This document shows, one piece after another, positions 46,555 through 59,436 of a stretch of 64,000 bases of DNA. Both the position numbers and the translations under genes were made by a program. The first letter of the stretch is position 1. Each line of letters begins with the position of its first letter. The DNA is from Tipula vernalis (Eukaryota; Arthropoda; Insecta; Diptera; Tipulidae), in contig OY282558.1 in the NCBI GenBank assembly GCA_958295665.1, forward strand, positions 64,778,789 through 64,842,788. Reading direction: 5' to 3'. A model generated the notes under the pieces. That model ran no database searches and was not told the DNA's origin. It saw only the letters and a program-made list of their open reading frames with translations.

Positions 46555-48118
46555 TCCCCTAACAACAACAATACTTTAACCACAGACCATTTACTCGACA
46601 GAATCATCAACCATTCCAGCCTAATGGGCTATCCTTCGGCCTGAACCTCAACATTATAAACCCAAACCTGAACCTATGGACATATCGTCAAATTTTAATA
46701 AATACAAACAACCTACGTACGGACAACAAGCTTAATTCTAAAGAAAATCCAAATGGACAATTTACACCACAAAATCAATTTCATTCATCAATGTTGAAGA
46801 ACAACTCAGTGATCCATATACATATTATTGAGAGGAACAAAATCTCTATACGATTATGACTATTACACAGAACACAATCAAACTGATAATAATTACGACT
46901 TAAACCGAAATGAATCTGCGCACGAACCAAAACAACAAAACTATGTCCAAACTCTGGATAACGAAATTTCTGATGAGGATTTTTCTCAGAAAGTCTCACC
47001 GAAACCATCGGATACCTAAATATTAATAACCGTTCCGATTACACATTGTAAGAAATTAAAACCCGAGATCTCCTTCTTATTGATCGACACCGGATCAAAT
47101 AAATCTTTTATAAACCCCAAATTAGTTCAAATCAAACAAATAAAGAAATGCGTTTAAAACAAAAGAACCAATGGAATTTATTCTCTTCAAATTCCATGAA
47201 TACTTTGAGGGACTAATAGGTCTAGAGCTAATGGAAAAATTCCAAATTACCATAGATCTTGGAATGTCCAAGTTAATCACACATAACATCCAGATTCCCT
47301 TGCTTTTCAAGCCAAACTACATGCCTTAAACTTTCAACAATTTAAAATACTGCCCCGTAGCAAATTGATTGCCAAAATTCCAGTAGACAAAGAAAATGGG
47401 GAAGTCTACATACAACAAACCTATATCGTCCTACGTGGAACCTCATAATATCTGAAGATATAATATCAAATTTATTAACTACAGTAATCAAGAACATACG
47501 TTTGTAATACAATATTCAATAAAAACAGAGAACCTAGAAATGTCTAATCAAACCATATACGAACAAATGTCCAACGATAGCGAGTCTATCGCCCAGATTA
47601 TTCGAACGAAATATCGTAATATAGAGGAAAAGAAAGCCATTGAAAAACCCGGCCTATAAACTTCGAAAAAATCTTTCAAAAAGGAAAACAAAAAATGCTC
47701 ACAATGTTCACAGATCGAAACTGAATTGCAGACTCTTAACAATTTCTCCTTTTCGTGAAAAATAAAAATGTACATTCAGCAACGCAATCAAATACGAGAT
47801 CGATACTGGAGACGTGAAACCCTTTTCTACCAAAAGTTATTGATATATCAGCACATTCCAACGAGTAAAGGATAATGCCCTTGGTGAATTCAAGGGAATA
47901 TATGCTTATGTTATATGGATAATATCATTATCTTCTCAACATCCCTACAAGAACACTAGAGAGTCTAACTAAAATTTTCTAAAAAAATCCGTCAAGCCAA
48001 CTTGACGGTACAACTAAGCAAATCCGAATTACTACACAAGAAAATTGCATTTCTTGGACACCTAGTCACTTCAAAAGGAGTACGACCTACTGAAAGTAAA
48101 AATGCTCAATTATCATTT
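46555..48118 (+). pseudogene. errantivirus-type gypsy gag-pol relic
   Basis: Heavily decayed plus-strand pieces in order: gag C terminus with FQPNGLSFG and KPEPMDIS (46600-46690), an acidic linker ending near 47019, protease with LLIDTGSNKSFINPKLV (47073-47125), a pre-RT block YFEGLIGLELMEKFQ (47195-47245), an RT start YEIDTGDVKPF (47793-47825), and a palm-to-thumb block with NIIIFSTSLQEH and AFLGHLVTSKGVRPT (47915-48095). Deletions remove most RT blocks. Stops and frameshifts are numerous. The type of motifs resembles 17.6/ZAM-like insect elements. I found no LTR and no recognisable envelope gene. Confidence 0.75.
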
Positions 48119-49340
48119 TATATTAAGTAGTGTGTGATATTCACTGGAAGTAGTAGTGGTAAGAAACGAAAAAATTTGAATTTTTTTTTATATGGTCCTT
48201 CGTAGTGACACCAATACACTTAACAGTATATATTTTTAAATGTCTATAATGTTTGCTAACAAAACAATCAGGCTTTCTAAGATAGAATTTTAGCAGGTTT
48301 TGCTAGCTGACTTAGAAAACTTTACAACTACAAATATGCAGCCCGATTCTCTAAAAAATAAGATAATGTGTAAAAGTGAAAACTTGTGAATATCAAAGCT
48401 AAAATCAGGGAACTAAACAAATCCACGAACAAACATTAATTTCATTTAATACTTGCACAATCCAGATCTACAACAACACATTCACAACTAAAAAAATATT
48501 ATGAAAGAAAATTAGATGATCCACGTGCCATTCAGTGTCATCGAAATTATGACCATAAAGCCCATGATACAATTGGAATCCTTACAAAACGACGCTATAT
48601 AAAACATAGAAGAAATAATACTACTCCAGAATAACGAAACATTCCACACATATCCAAATATTCATGAGGAAAAGCGCCACACAGTATACCCAATCCATCA
48701 GTTATGGTGGATTGGGGATGTTTTGTAACGGGAAATGACAAGTGCACGTTACACATCTTAGTAAAAAGTGAAATTTCTAGAAATCGCCCATATAACCTCT
48801 TCAAAAAAAACACCATTTCCATTAATTGTGGAGGTTCTATGCCTGATTCTGGCCAATTTAGTCCATTTTGAAGATTTGTTTAGTTATGCACAGTAGCCAC
48901 ATCTTTTGACCAGTCTTCAGGAAGGGCATGAATCTTAAGTTGAAAGTGATCAATATTTGAGACAGTCAAAGGTGACCTCGCCAATGCACCGGAATAGCAG
49001 AATGTCAAAGAAAGAACCCCCACGTAAGATTTAATTCGCCTAAATGTCATTTGTCTAATTTTCTTAAAATTATAATTGAAAATTGTTGCTGCCACTAATT
49101 TTTTTCCAACTGCTGATTCGAGCCAAAATTTTACAAACCACAACTACTACATATTTCAAATGTTATTTTATTAAACAATATTTACACATTTAAAAATATC
49201 AACAAATTATAAAATATTTAATAATAAACAAATTCTAGAACCAAGTCTAAAGTTGGCGCACAATGTCAATTGTATTTTTATTTTTTTTTATTTTGGTGCA
49301 GAAATGGTAAAATGAAATTTTTTTTGCAATATTTTTGGAA
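48119..49340. other. no recognised gene; one dispersed repeat copy
   Basis: Includes 48772-48862, a minus-orientation copy of the repeat seen at 34905-35155 (GTGGAGGTTCTATGCCTGATTCTGGCC). A stretch from 48330 to 48640 may be further decayed sequence from the errantivirus-type relic but has no motif I can name. Confidence 0.45.
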
Positions 49341-49346
49341 TTTATT
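49341..49346 (-). terminator. candidate polyadenylation signal of PXYLP1
   Basis: AATAAA on the minus strand about 130 bases after the PXYLP1 stop codon. It is the nearest exact match, but in A/T-rich DNA such hexamers are common. Confidence 0.4.
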
Positions 49347-49477
49347 ATAGTCTCATAATTTTTTTTAGCATGGAAGATTATCAGATATATTATGGAACGG
49401 ATATGTATGTATTTTGAAATTATAGTGACTGATATGCTTTGTTATATACAATCTAATGTATTAAAATATTTTTTTTT

Positions 49478-51338
49478 TTATAATTCATTTTCCTTTTGTA
49501 TTGTGCACGCATCCTTAAAATTAGTTGCATTCAATGTCGCAAAATAATCATCATGTATAAATCGGATAATATTTTCAATTGGGCATAAATCAGCTTTACT
49601 TTTCCCACGATTACCGCGCGGTATTCTCAAACTTTTACCACCTTCACAAAAATCTACTTGCCTTGTGACATCATGCCCATTGTACAGTAACCGAAAATAG
49701 TATTGTGTCGCCTTTTCACTTTTGTACACTTCGAATATTAAGCGGGCAGCATACGGTATAAATGGATTATCGAAATTTAATCCTAGCGCCGATAAAATGT
49801 ATTGCATCGTTCGATCGTGTCCCGAATACAATACGAATTTTATTTTATCGCCCGATATCATTTTCAGCATGTAACTAACCATATTGCGAATTAATCCATA
49901 AGCACGCAACAAACCCGTTTGGTGATAATATTTATTTTCCATCTCTTTAATGCCATGCCAATGGGTATACGACATGAGCGCGTACACATGATTGTGTTCG
50001 ATACAACCTTCCGGGTCCGAATCACTTTGCGAATTATTTGGCTCTTCGGCCGGTTCTTTTGTTTGTATACTTGGATTTTGGTTGTCATCTTGGTCGATAT
50101 TTATGACATCGGGATTATCATTTGGGTCTGTGGTCGATATGATTGGCGTGGTTTCATGGTTTTTCGCCAAATTTAATAGTTTGTGGCACGGTAACGGAGC
50201 ATTATGGCAAATTAATAACAAGAGAGCTTCGCGAACCTCGAGCGGATGTATTTGTCCGGAAGGATTTTGTAGTAGTGCTGTTCCAATCCATTGTACCACG
50301 GCACTAACCGCTGGATGCTGCGACAATAACAAAGATGAAGCTTTGCCTAATACTTTTTTGAGGGCTTCGGCTTGGGCGCACGCACAATCTGAGAAACAAA
50401 ATGAAAAGCTATGACTTTCTTGGATCACTAGGGATACCCATTTTTCAACCGGCAGCAGAGTGTAAAGTAGGGCCATAGCCGATTGAAATGTGCGCCGATA
50501 TCGTGTCGAGTATATTACAATTTCATCGGTATTGAAATAATTTTGATCTATGTGATTCGACATATTGTGAGCGTTACTATTTTGTGACGTCACCTTGAAA
50601 TTAACATGATTCCGATTCGATATGCCAAGTGTGTAGCCATAGGCTTGTCGGAGTATTTCGCCAATATGCAAGAATTGTGATATTCCGCGAGGAGTTAGCT
50701 GTCCAAGAAAACAAACCTTGTTACTCGGTGGAAGTAATGGAAAACCATGAAACGGACCACTTTTAATCCATGACGAGTGGCCGACACCGGATTGTGTACT
50801 TGCCGTTGAATTCGCCAAAAATAATCGATACTTTTGCAGTAAAGGATCATCGGTTAGGCTACAATCCACCGTATTAATATCTCGCACGTGTACCATCGGT
50901 CCTCGATCACCATGCCGGGCCAAAACCAGTATCCCCTGTAATTTCCACCCATCAATAATTCCACCCTCATCCAGGCGATTTATCTCGTTCGGTGCATTAC
51001 AATCTTGAAAATATTTTTTTATATATTGTTGCTTTTCCGTACCACCCTCGTCATTCCGGTTCGCCCCATCATCATTGTGATTAGCAAACAGGTTATTTTT
51101 ACGCAATAATTTTCCATTAATCAACATATTCGTTGAATTTTCCGAGAATCCAATGTACTTGTACATACCTACAAAATGCATAAATAACAGTAAAATCGTA
51201 GAAACCCCAAAATGTATGCAAAATTTTGTATTGTATTCACTTACCAGCAATTAGGAGAAAAATCCAAATACTTAAAATTAAATAACAGTAGAATGTACGA
51301 TGTTGCGATGAAAATTTAATTAATTCTTTTAAAAACAT
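49478..51338 (-). CDS. PXYLP1: 2-phosphoxylose phosphatase 1, two exons
   Basis: Golgi histidine-acid phosphatase that removes the 2-phosphate from xylose in the glycosaminoglycan-protein linkage region. Exon 1 is 51338-51245 (ATG at 51336-51338; 31 codons plus one base) and encodes the membrane anchor, CYLILSIWIFLLIA. A 76-nt intron (51244-51169; GTAAGT donor, TTTTGTAG acceptor) joins in phase to exon 2 (51168-49478), giving 594 residues. The phosphatase signature is VLARHGDRGP (RHG at 116-118). Other conserved parts are VIYSTRYRRTFQSAMALLY and the proton-donor YSGHDRT (HD at 482-483). The C terminus has YNGHDVT, CPIENIIRFI and a final NFKDAC cysteine, as in vertebrate PXYLP1. A low-complexity acidic insert (DDNQNPSIQTKEPAEEPNN) lies in the middle. 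Reading exon 2 upstream without splicing gives only a TTG start, so the spliced model is preferred. Type II topology is inferred. No premature stop. Confidence 0.93.
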
Positions 51339-51955
51339 TATTAGGATTATAAAAATAAATTTTCGCCAAAGAAAATTCTTTGTTATAAATGGGAAATGTC
51401 AAAATTTTTTATTTATTAAATGGAAATTTTTTTATTTTTTTGGTTTGTAACTTGGATTAATGTCTTCTGTATTCAGCAGAGTCAGCACTTTTTCATTACA
51501 TATATGTATTTTTAAAATGTTTACCGCAAAATACAGCGGACCGTTAAATTTGAGTTTAATAATAGAGAACAGTTTAAATACTAATTAAAACATGTACTGT
51601 TTTTATTACTGATAAATGTGAGATTTATACAGTTGTGTATAATCCAGAAAATTATTGTTATCGTAATCCGTAATTCAATAACCTCGATAAAAATACGAAT
51701 TGGGAGAGTACGCGAAATAAGTACATAAGTATTATGGTTGTACAGTACACGAACTGTAAAACGCTGGCTAACGCAACTAACTCTATTTCTAAGCCTAAAT
51801 GAAGCATGGATTAGTTTTCTGCCGGATTATTTGTTCTTTAGAATTCTTGTAGCAGTTTTACCTTAAAGGAATTATTTTTAATCCGAAGATATTCGTCTAA
51901 AGATTTTCTGATTTTCCTTTTTCGGCGGGATGTAAAGCTGCCATATTGTCGCACC
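51339..51955. other. 5' flank of PXYLP1, nothing further recognised
   Basis: Contains the presumed promoter and 5' UTR of PXYLP1 but no motif clear enough to name in this A/T-rich background. Confidence 0.4.
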
Positions 51956-54911
51956 TTATAGACACTGGACCGTCAGGAAAAATATTTCCCAATTGTTCGC
52001 CGAACTGTTGGCGTCTGGAATTGTTGAACTCAATGGCACATACTCAGCTTCAGAACTGGACAGCTCCACCGTCGGTTGCCTACGACTTTCCCAATAGATT
52101 ACAGCACCTTGTGACATAAAGATGTACCCAGTGCACGAACGCCTTTTGTAAATATCAGAAGCCCAGCCAGAATCTGAATATTCCAATAAACCAATTTTTT
52201 CGCAATCTTTGGTCTCCGAGGCGGCCAAATCACATTAGCATTTCTGCTGATAATTCGATCTTCGAATACGCTTGTGTGGCACGGAGTGCCGTCTTGTTGA
52301 AGCCAAATGTTGCCTATGTCCTCCTCTTCAAGTGCCGGGAACAAAAAATCGTTTATCATGGCGCGGTAGCGCCCACCATTGATAGTAAAGGCGGCTCCTT
52401 GCTCATTTTCAAAGAAAAATGGCCCAATGATGCCACCGGACCAAAATCCGCACCAAACAGTCACTCCGTACCCCAAATGCGACAATTCTGCTTGTTTACA
52501 TAGCCGCCAAGATGGAAATGCGTTTCATCCGAAAAAATGATTTTTTTGCCAAGATTTTCGAAGTAATGTTTCAATATTTCCCAGCGTTGTTCAAGCGAAT
52601 ACACAACCATTTTCGTTCAGCGGAAGGATAAAACTAACTTTCTGTCAAATCAAAAGTGAAACCCTTACCATACTCAAAATAACCGCTAGTTCAAAAAAAA
52701 AAGTTAGATGGCCCACCCTATAGTATGAAATCAGGATCATTTGTTGAACAGCGAAACCAACTGAACCTACTTCTGAAATCTGTTGGTTATCGAAGAATAT
52801 ATGAGCTTCTTCTTTTAATTTTTGATCGTCATCAGAAAAAATATGGTTTACTGCCATATCTTGATTGCTACAAATGTCATCTTTAACTTGAGGTTCATCC
52901 AAAAACGTCACAGGCATGAACTGTTTCATCGGATATTTCATCTATTAAATGATACCTTTTGGATTTTGCACTATAACCTACAAAAAATCAACTGCTTTGA
53001 TTTTGAGTTCAATGCCCGTGTCCTAAATATTTTCAACTGGTTATAATTTATTTTTGAGTTTATCCAGAGTTCAGGTATTTTCATCGTTCCTTTAGCTAAC
53101 GATCTGTTTATTAAATACACAGCCGTATTTACAGATTCCGCCCAAAATTTCTTCTATAGGTTAGTTAAATTTCTTCTATAGGTCTTTGCACATTCAACTA
53201 AAGTACGGTTCAATTGATTTTTTCGGCTTTTTTACAGACAAAATTAAATTCTTAATAAATATTCGTGTGGGCGTAATACAAACGCAAATGAGGTTTCTCC
53301 ATGGGTTTTTTACAATTGATGTAGTGAATATAATTCGCTATGTCAGTACGTTCTGGCTAGGTGCTTACTTAATGTACTTAATGTAAAAGGCAAGAGTTGT
53401 ATTTTTGTAGTTTGGTCGTAGCTACCTGATGAGTAGACCAACTTTTCAGTACGAAACCAAACTACCAACATAAGAACTCATGGAGGGTTCTCATTTTTGA
53501 AGGGTAACACATTGGTATAACTCTTGGGGCTTGGGCTAAAATTACGAGGAGAGGGAATGATATTTCTATTTTTTTCAGTAGATATGTTATGAGGGATTGG
53601 CCTCTTTATTTTTCTGATTTACCAAATCGAAAATATTGGGATTGTCATGAACAATTAATATGCTACAATCATTTGCTCCGGATATTGAGGAATTGCTGTC
53701 TGGTTTATTATAGCACAATTTTTCAAAAAATTTCCAAATTCTTGATTTATATATTCGCCGCCCCAATTATCTGAACGTACTATTTTGATTTTCCGATCCA
53801 TTTAAGTTTCAACCATTGCTTTAAATTCTCGAAATTTCTCGAAAACTTCAGACTTTCGTAAAATAAACAAATACTTTTATGAATAATCGTCATTAAAAGT
53901 GACGAAATCCCATTGGTATCCATTGGCCCACAGATATCAGTGTGTATCATATCCAACAAATTTGTTACTCTTGTTCCTTTATTTTTTAAACGGTAAACGT
54001 GTCTGCTTGGCTTTAATACATACTTTGCATTGAACATTGTCTTTAACATTCTCTAAACCCTTTATCATATTTTTACATCTTGGTAATTCAAATGTCCGAA
54101 CTTTCTATACCAAATTACTAAGTCAAATTTGTTTTAGCGAACAACCCACGACTTACAATTGATGCCGGTAACTGCTTCTATTGTGAGTGATTTTTGATAC
54201 CGAGAGCAAATTTGCTACCGACCCTGAAACATGAAACATGAGCTCGTCTTTAAGTATTAATTGATTGTTTCCAACTGTTATTTTCACATCACCAACACAT
54301 TCAACACTTAATTTTTCACTATTTGCCACACATATTTGTTTTGTTGTTGATTCTCTTTCTTCCGTTCACCATTCACGATGAGATGTCAAGTGCTACGATG
54401 CACCACTGATGCCAAGAGAACCGCATTAAATACATTATCAAAATTACTCTTATTATCAGGACAGTTTTGATTTTTAGCCAACAATGCAATCTCTTATGAC
54501 TGATTTTTCCACAACCATGACATTTTATTAATTTTGGTTTTTCAAGTTGTTTCCCCAAGAATACTTGTGACGAAGTTCTGACGTTTCCCGAAGTCATTTC
54601 GAATAAACGTGATTTAGCAGGATCACCATTCCATTCCATCAGGATTTTCAAGGTTTGTTGTAATAAGTGTCCTTATCAGCCCAATTCGACGAGTAAGATC
54701 CTTATCCTCGAACATTTCTTTCAGCCTCAGCAAGAATCATTTTTGCTTTCGCCTTTTTAAATTTCTTTTTGTGTCCTCGCGGTCAGCATCCACATCACAT
54801 AGCAGTTATCAAGATCAGATGCCTCCAATAATGCACGGATGGAAAATATTTGGATATTTTGATAATTTTCCGAACCTTTCAACTTTTCAATTGATGCCTT
54901 TTGCTCATCCA
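51956..54911 (-). pseudogene. Ty1/copia gag-pol relic
   Basis: Minus-strand remnants in order from the right: gag start MDEQKASIEKLKGSENY and FSIRALLEASDLDNCY (54911-54790); the nucleocapsid knuckle KCHGCGKISHKRLHC (about 54530-54485); the integrase start LLDMIHTDICGPM (about 53965-53925, the copia H.D..GP motif); an integrase C-terminal piece with ISDETVHACDV-like sequence in broken frames (52940-52880); and the RNase H with GLLEYSDSGWASD, SCTGYIFMSQGAVIYWESRR and TVELSSSEAEYV (52190-52020). The RT is not recognisable. A mariner interrupts between integrase and RNase H (52222-52721). No LTRs found. Confidence 0.82.
52222..52721 (-). pseudogene. mariner element, internally deleted, inside copia relic
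   Basis: The right end reads, on the minus strand, TAGGGTGGGCCATCTAAC, a mariner-type terminal repeat next to TA. The transposase begins MVVYSLEQRWEILKHYFEN and passes directly into KIIFSDETHFHLGGYVNKQN, so the region between helix-turn-helix and the first catalytic aspartate is deleted. In the next frame VTVWCGFWSGGIIGPFFFEN and IWLQQDGTPCHTS (second catalytic D) follow, ending at ISRNANVIWPPR; the third acid and the other terminal repeat are missing. Confidence 0.87.
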
Positions 54912-57900
54912 TTTAAAAAAAAAATCTATTTTAAACTAGATACTGGTAGGAAGATTTTACTACAGTTCATTTAATTAAAACTTCACATTAACATGGCATA
55001 GTAATTTTAAAATTAAAAACATGTATTTCTTATTACGTTACATAGAAGACTATTCTTAAATAAAGAAAATTCTTATTCTTAATTCTATTTATTTATAACA
55101 GTTTTTTATTGTAACTAACTTCACTAAGTAAAATTCTCTTCTGCAAATGACTGCAATCACGCAGAAAATATCAAATAATTCAACAAATCTTATGCATACG
55201 CGACCAGTTTCGATATCGGCCAAAATTAACCTCCTTCTATAATCCCTTTATTACCCCATTGGTAATGGAAGGTATCAACTATTATAAGCCAGACAGTCAA
55301 TAATATTAATTTCAAATTTTGATGAAAAAAAATCAGTTTTTGTATAAAGTATCATCACTGCAGGCTGAAATTGCAAAAGGCAAATTAGGAAGTGTGACGT
55401 TCACCGCCGTGTTTCTGTTAAAAAGACGAACAGATTATAATTACTATTTTCGCAATGCTTCAGGCTGATACACATTAAAAACTAGCGACGAGAACGATAG
55501 GGACACAGAATACAACCAGAAGAGACATAACGCTGTTTTTGTATGGACAAATTTGGACTCATTTTTTTGGCCTTGATTTGCCGAAGGTAAGAGAAAGTTG
55601 GGTTATGTATTCTTTAGTTTACTGGTTTTGATTTGAAATATTAAAAATTGAGAATCCTTAACAGTGTAGTTAGTGAAATTATTTGACAAGTTTTGTTTTG
55701 ACAGCATAATTTGTATTAACTACTATAATATTCAAAAATAATTATACTTCAATGTCCAAAAAGAAGGTAAAATGAAAAAAAAAATTTGGTCCACGCAATG
55801 TCTATTCTGGTTAATCTTTCTTCTGTGATAGGGATAGCTAAAATATTGTGCATTATTGATAATTTTCGTGTTATCGTACAATATCATGTTATCATTGATA
55901 ATTTTAAATTTAAAACTTTTAAAATTTATTTTCTATTTTTAGTAAATGTACAATATTTTAGCTATCGTTAATTAAAATAAAAACATACCGGTTTTCACTA
56001 TTTTAACAATTTTCTTACATAATTTATATATGTAAATGATAATTCGTATTCATCCTCAATGCGTACCGGCTTTTCAAGTCCATAAACCAAATCGTACCCA
56101 CTCCAAATCCTTTTCAATAGTATTCTTTCAAATCTTCACAAGGATTAAAGTGTAATTTAAATTAACCTAAAAGTTAAAAAGACAAATCGCAAAGATAAAT
56201 GAGCGCCGGTTTAATAAAATCTTGAAATATGTATCGAAGAAGTACAAATAAAATGAAAAAAAAAACGCGTCCATCAACATGTTAGCGCTGAAAACGAAAA
56301 ATTTAAAAACACATCACATATTCAAATGTTCCCCACCAGATGTCACGTCGCCAAGGCAAAACGCTCAATTGCTGTATACATCTTGAAATGTCAAAAATAC
56401 TAGTAGTAAAAAAAAATTAACACCGAACCAACAAAAAGTAGTGAGAAAAAAAAAATTGTAAGTATCATAACTACAAATTTGTGTGTGTGTATTCTTAAAA
56501 TAATTTGTTTAAATTTCACATCTAATCTCGTTTAAAAGTATAATTTGCCGTGTTATTTAATTAATTAAAAAACCATAAGTAATAGTTAAAAGTGTTATAA
56601 TATTATAACAAAAAAAAAAAAAAAGCGACGAAAAAAAAAAATCTGAGGTAAATGTTCAAAGCAACTTTAAGATGTATTATAGATGAAAAATTGGTTGTTT
56701 GTTTAAAATAAATAAATGTACACATTATAATTATTATGTCATGATTTGTGTTAATATTCACGTGGTATAATTGATATATTTTTATATAAATACGTTTGAA
56801 AGTATTTTTGGAACGCGAAATCGTTATGAAGCTCGAGATGTATATTTTTTGTTTTGTTTGAATTTAAGACGGTGTCTTGCCTTAAGAACAAAATGTCGAT
56901 CTTTGTGTCTGTATGTGCGCTATATAGAGCGGTAGTTTGTTGTTTTATACTTTGGCTTCTTAGCTTGATTTGTACATAATATAGTATCATCATTATTATT
57001 CTCCTCGGTTATTATCATCATGAAGTAAGACAAGTCGACGAATTGTTTTTCACCTTGAAATTCAATTTTACCCAGCTCTATACGGTTTTTATTTTGTTTG
57101 CGTATAAACAACAAAACAAAAAAAAAATGGAAAATTTCTTATTTATAAATTTTAATGTTGCCAAAATCTTTCAATTATGGATATGATGCGGATTTAGTTG
57201 TGAATTTGTGTCGCCACCGTTATGGAAAGCGCTTACCTTCTTTGGGAAGTACGCGCAATATGTACGTATCATTATTGTTATGTACTGGTTGCTGCTGGCT
57301 ATCGGCCAGCAAACACATTTTTTTTTCAATCGATAATTAAATTTTTTATTGAACGATTGTGACCTTAAGCTGCATTAGTACACACATTACAAGGGCTAAT
57401 CATTTTCAGTTGTACACCATCTTTTGCATCCCTGTGATAGAATCAATGCTATCCAGCTGCTAATTTGTTTATTGATTAATTTGGTTTGAATGTTTTGTGA
57501 ATACGCGGGTGTTTACGTCACTATCACTATGTATGATGTTGGGGGAATAATCACAAAATGATTTCTCTTCTATCTGTTGTCTGCATTCTATACAAATCAT
57601 ATAATAGCTTGGAGGTAGGTCAGTTTTACGCATCATTTCACAATGTTATTATTGTAACTCGAACTTTATTAATTGGGTTTAATTTGAACTAGCCCAATCT
57701 GAACGTTTGATGCAAAACCTTGAGACTTCTCGAGATATTTTTTTCCAAATATGTACAATAGTCAGAATTGTCGAATTGCCCAAGCAAAAAGTAGAAAAAG
57801 CTTCTTGTAATCGAAGCCGAAGTTTTAAGATTAGAATAGCTAACCGAATCGCATGTGCATCATACTTTCGGACCTGCCATTTAACGGTTAGAAGTTTTGG

Positions 57901-59436
57901 TAGGCATTCGAACAACTTTTGATTAACAAAAATTTGTACGGCTTCTAAAATGTGAATTGTACTCAACAAGCAAAACCCAAAGAACACAAATAATCAACTA
58001 AGATCCCCTTAAAATACCTTCGTTTTATGACTTGTTCAGAAGGGTCACTCACAAAACTGACAATATAATTGAGATTGTTAAAATATGCCAGTTATTAACT
58101 ATACGGTGCGTGGAAGTATAGGCAGAATGCCAGTTCATTTCGAGGCTACGGGTAGACAATTGCCAAGACGCCTGGAACTTTTCGTAAACATATACCAAAA
58201 TAACAGGTAGCTGGATCAGTAAGAGAGCTTAAGTTATTGCGCCTTAAACACTAGTAACTCATTGCCACAATTTGTGCTTGCTGCACTGGCTCTAGGTGTT
58301 CGTTAACTTTATGAAGGGTTTCTAGGAATTGAATACTAAAATTGATTTAGACTGATATGATTGATTGAATTTTGAATTCTGTCGACAGGTTTAAGTTTTA
58401 GTCAATTCTCAAGGTACAAAGTTTTGAAAATTCTTACAATTTTTTTGTATTTGCACTTTAATAGTTCGATTCAGAATTCAACTCTAAAAATTCAGATATA
58501 TTCTGAAAGTTTTATCTTTCCCTAGACTTCATCGATTCGAATTTTATAAAATGTAAACCCTTATTATAAATCGGGGTTTAAAACAAACCTAAATAGTTGG
58601 ATCCAGATAGGTGAATAACCGTATAAATATTTTATATTTACAAGTTTTCTTTCGATTTCGTTATTTTTGAAACTTTTTAACGAATTTGGCAAGTTTTCAA
58701 CCAAAAATTTATGATTTATTTAGCCTATGGTTAAAAAACAGTTATTTTTAACCGTCAGAAGCACGAAATAAATTTGGTCAAAAATTCAAATTTACAAATT
58801 TTTGTTTCATAAATATTTATTTTAATTATTGAAACTGAAACTGACGTTCTTCTCGGTAATGTTTATATTTATTTGCTTTTCTTAATTTTTGTAGAATTCA
58901 ATATTTTTCAATTCTTTGAAGATATTAAGAAAAATCAACAAGGAAAATGTATAGTGGAACACAGTAATATTAGAATAAATTTAGCTGCTACGGACCACCC
59001 AAAATTGAAAATAAAATTATGATTTTCTATAATTTACCTGTGTGAGGCTGATAGAGGCTATGAATAATTAACCTTTCACAAGTAATTCCAAAGTGGTCTA
59101 AAGCTTAAATAAAATTCAAGTTTTGCTACAAAAACAAATTATTTTATCCGATTTTGAATGTAGGTTAGATATAGTGATTTGTGTTTAGTTGAAGAAAGTT
59201 TATAAAAAAGAGAAAGTAACTGTCTTTTTGTTACGTACGATTACAGGCAGAACTTTATCCCACATATTTACAGGGAACTGTTTGTAGAAAATTGATGCAT
59301 AGTGAGGGACCTTTGAAAGCCAGTTCATTCAGCGAGCATTGAGCCGTTCGGTGCCTAAATGAGAACTCTCAACAATGTTAATCTTAAAGGTTTTATGAAT
59401 CAGATGAAATAAATTTTACGTAGTTCATTTCTGACA
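54912..59436. other. no gene recognised
   Basis: About 4.5 kb with no protein motif or RNA gene I can support. A consensus splice-donor-like GTAAGTATC at 56459 follows an A-rich stretch and could end an untranslated exon, but no matching coding exon is seen. Open frames at 57679-57987 (minus) and 56751-57114 (minus) show no domain. An A-run lies at 56607-56640. Confidence 0.45.

Noticed and set aside
48330..48640. Envelope gene of the errantivirus-type relic
   Set aside because: Position would fit, but no signal peptide, cleavage site or membrane motif can be seen in any frame.
49891..50414. Open frames on both strands inside PXYLP1 exon 2
   Set aside because: They overlap conserved phosphatase codons in another frame or antisense and have no domain of their own.
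51169..51250. PXYLP1 start at a TTG near 51250 by extending exon 2
   Set aside because: TTG is not a normal eukaryotic start, the stretch has perfect donor and acceptor sites, and splicing supplies an ATG and membrane anchor in phase.
53407..53474. GTAGTTTGGT...ACCAAACTAC inverted pair as a mobile element
   Set aside because: Only ten bases per arm inside the copia relic, no target duplication; likely chance or a tiny local inversion.
54771..54974. Plus-strand frame starting MSSRSASTSH
   Set aside because: Antisense to the copia gag start, which has recognisable capsid sequence.
57679..57987. 102-codon minus-strand frame
   Set aside because: Hydrophobic and basic mix without a domain, signal or conserved pattern; likely chance.
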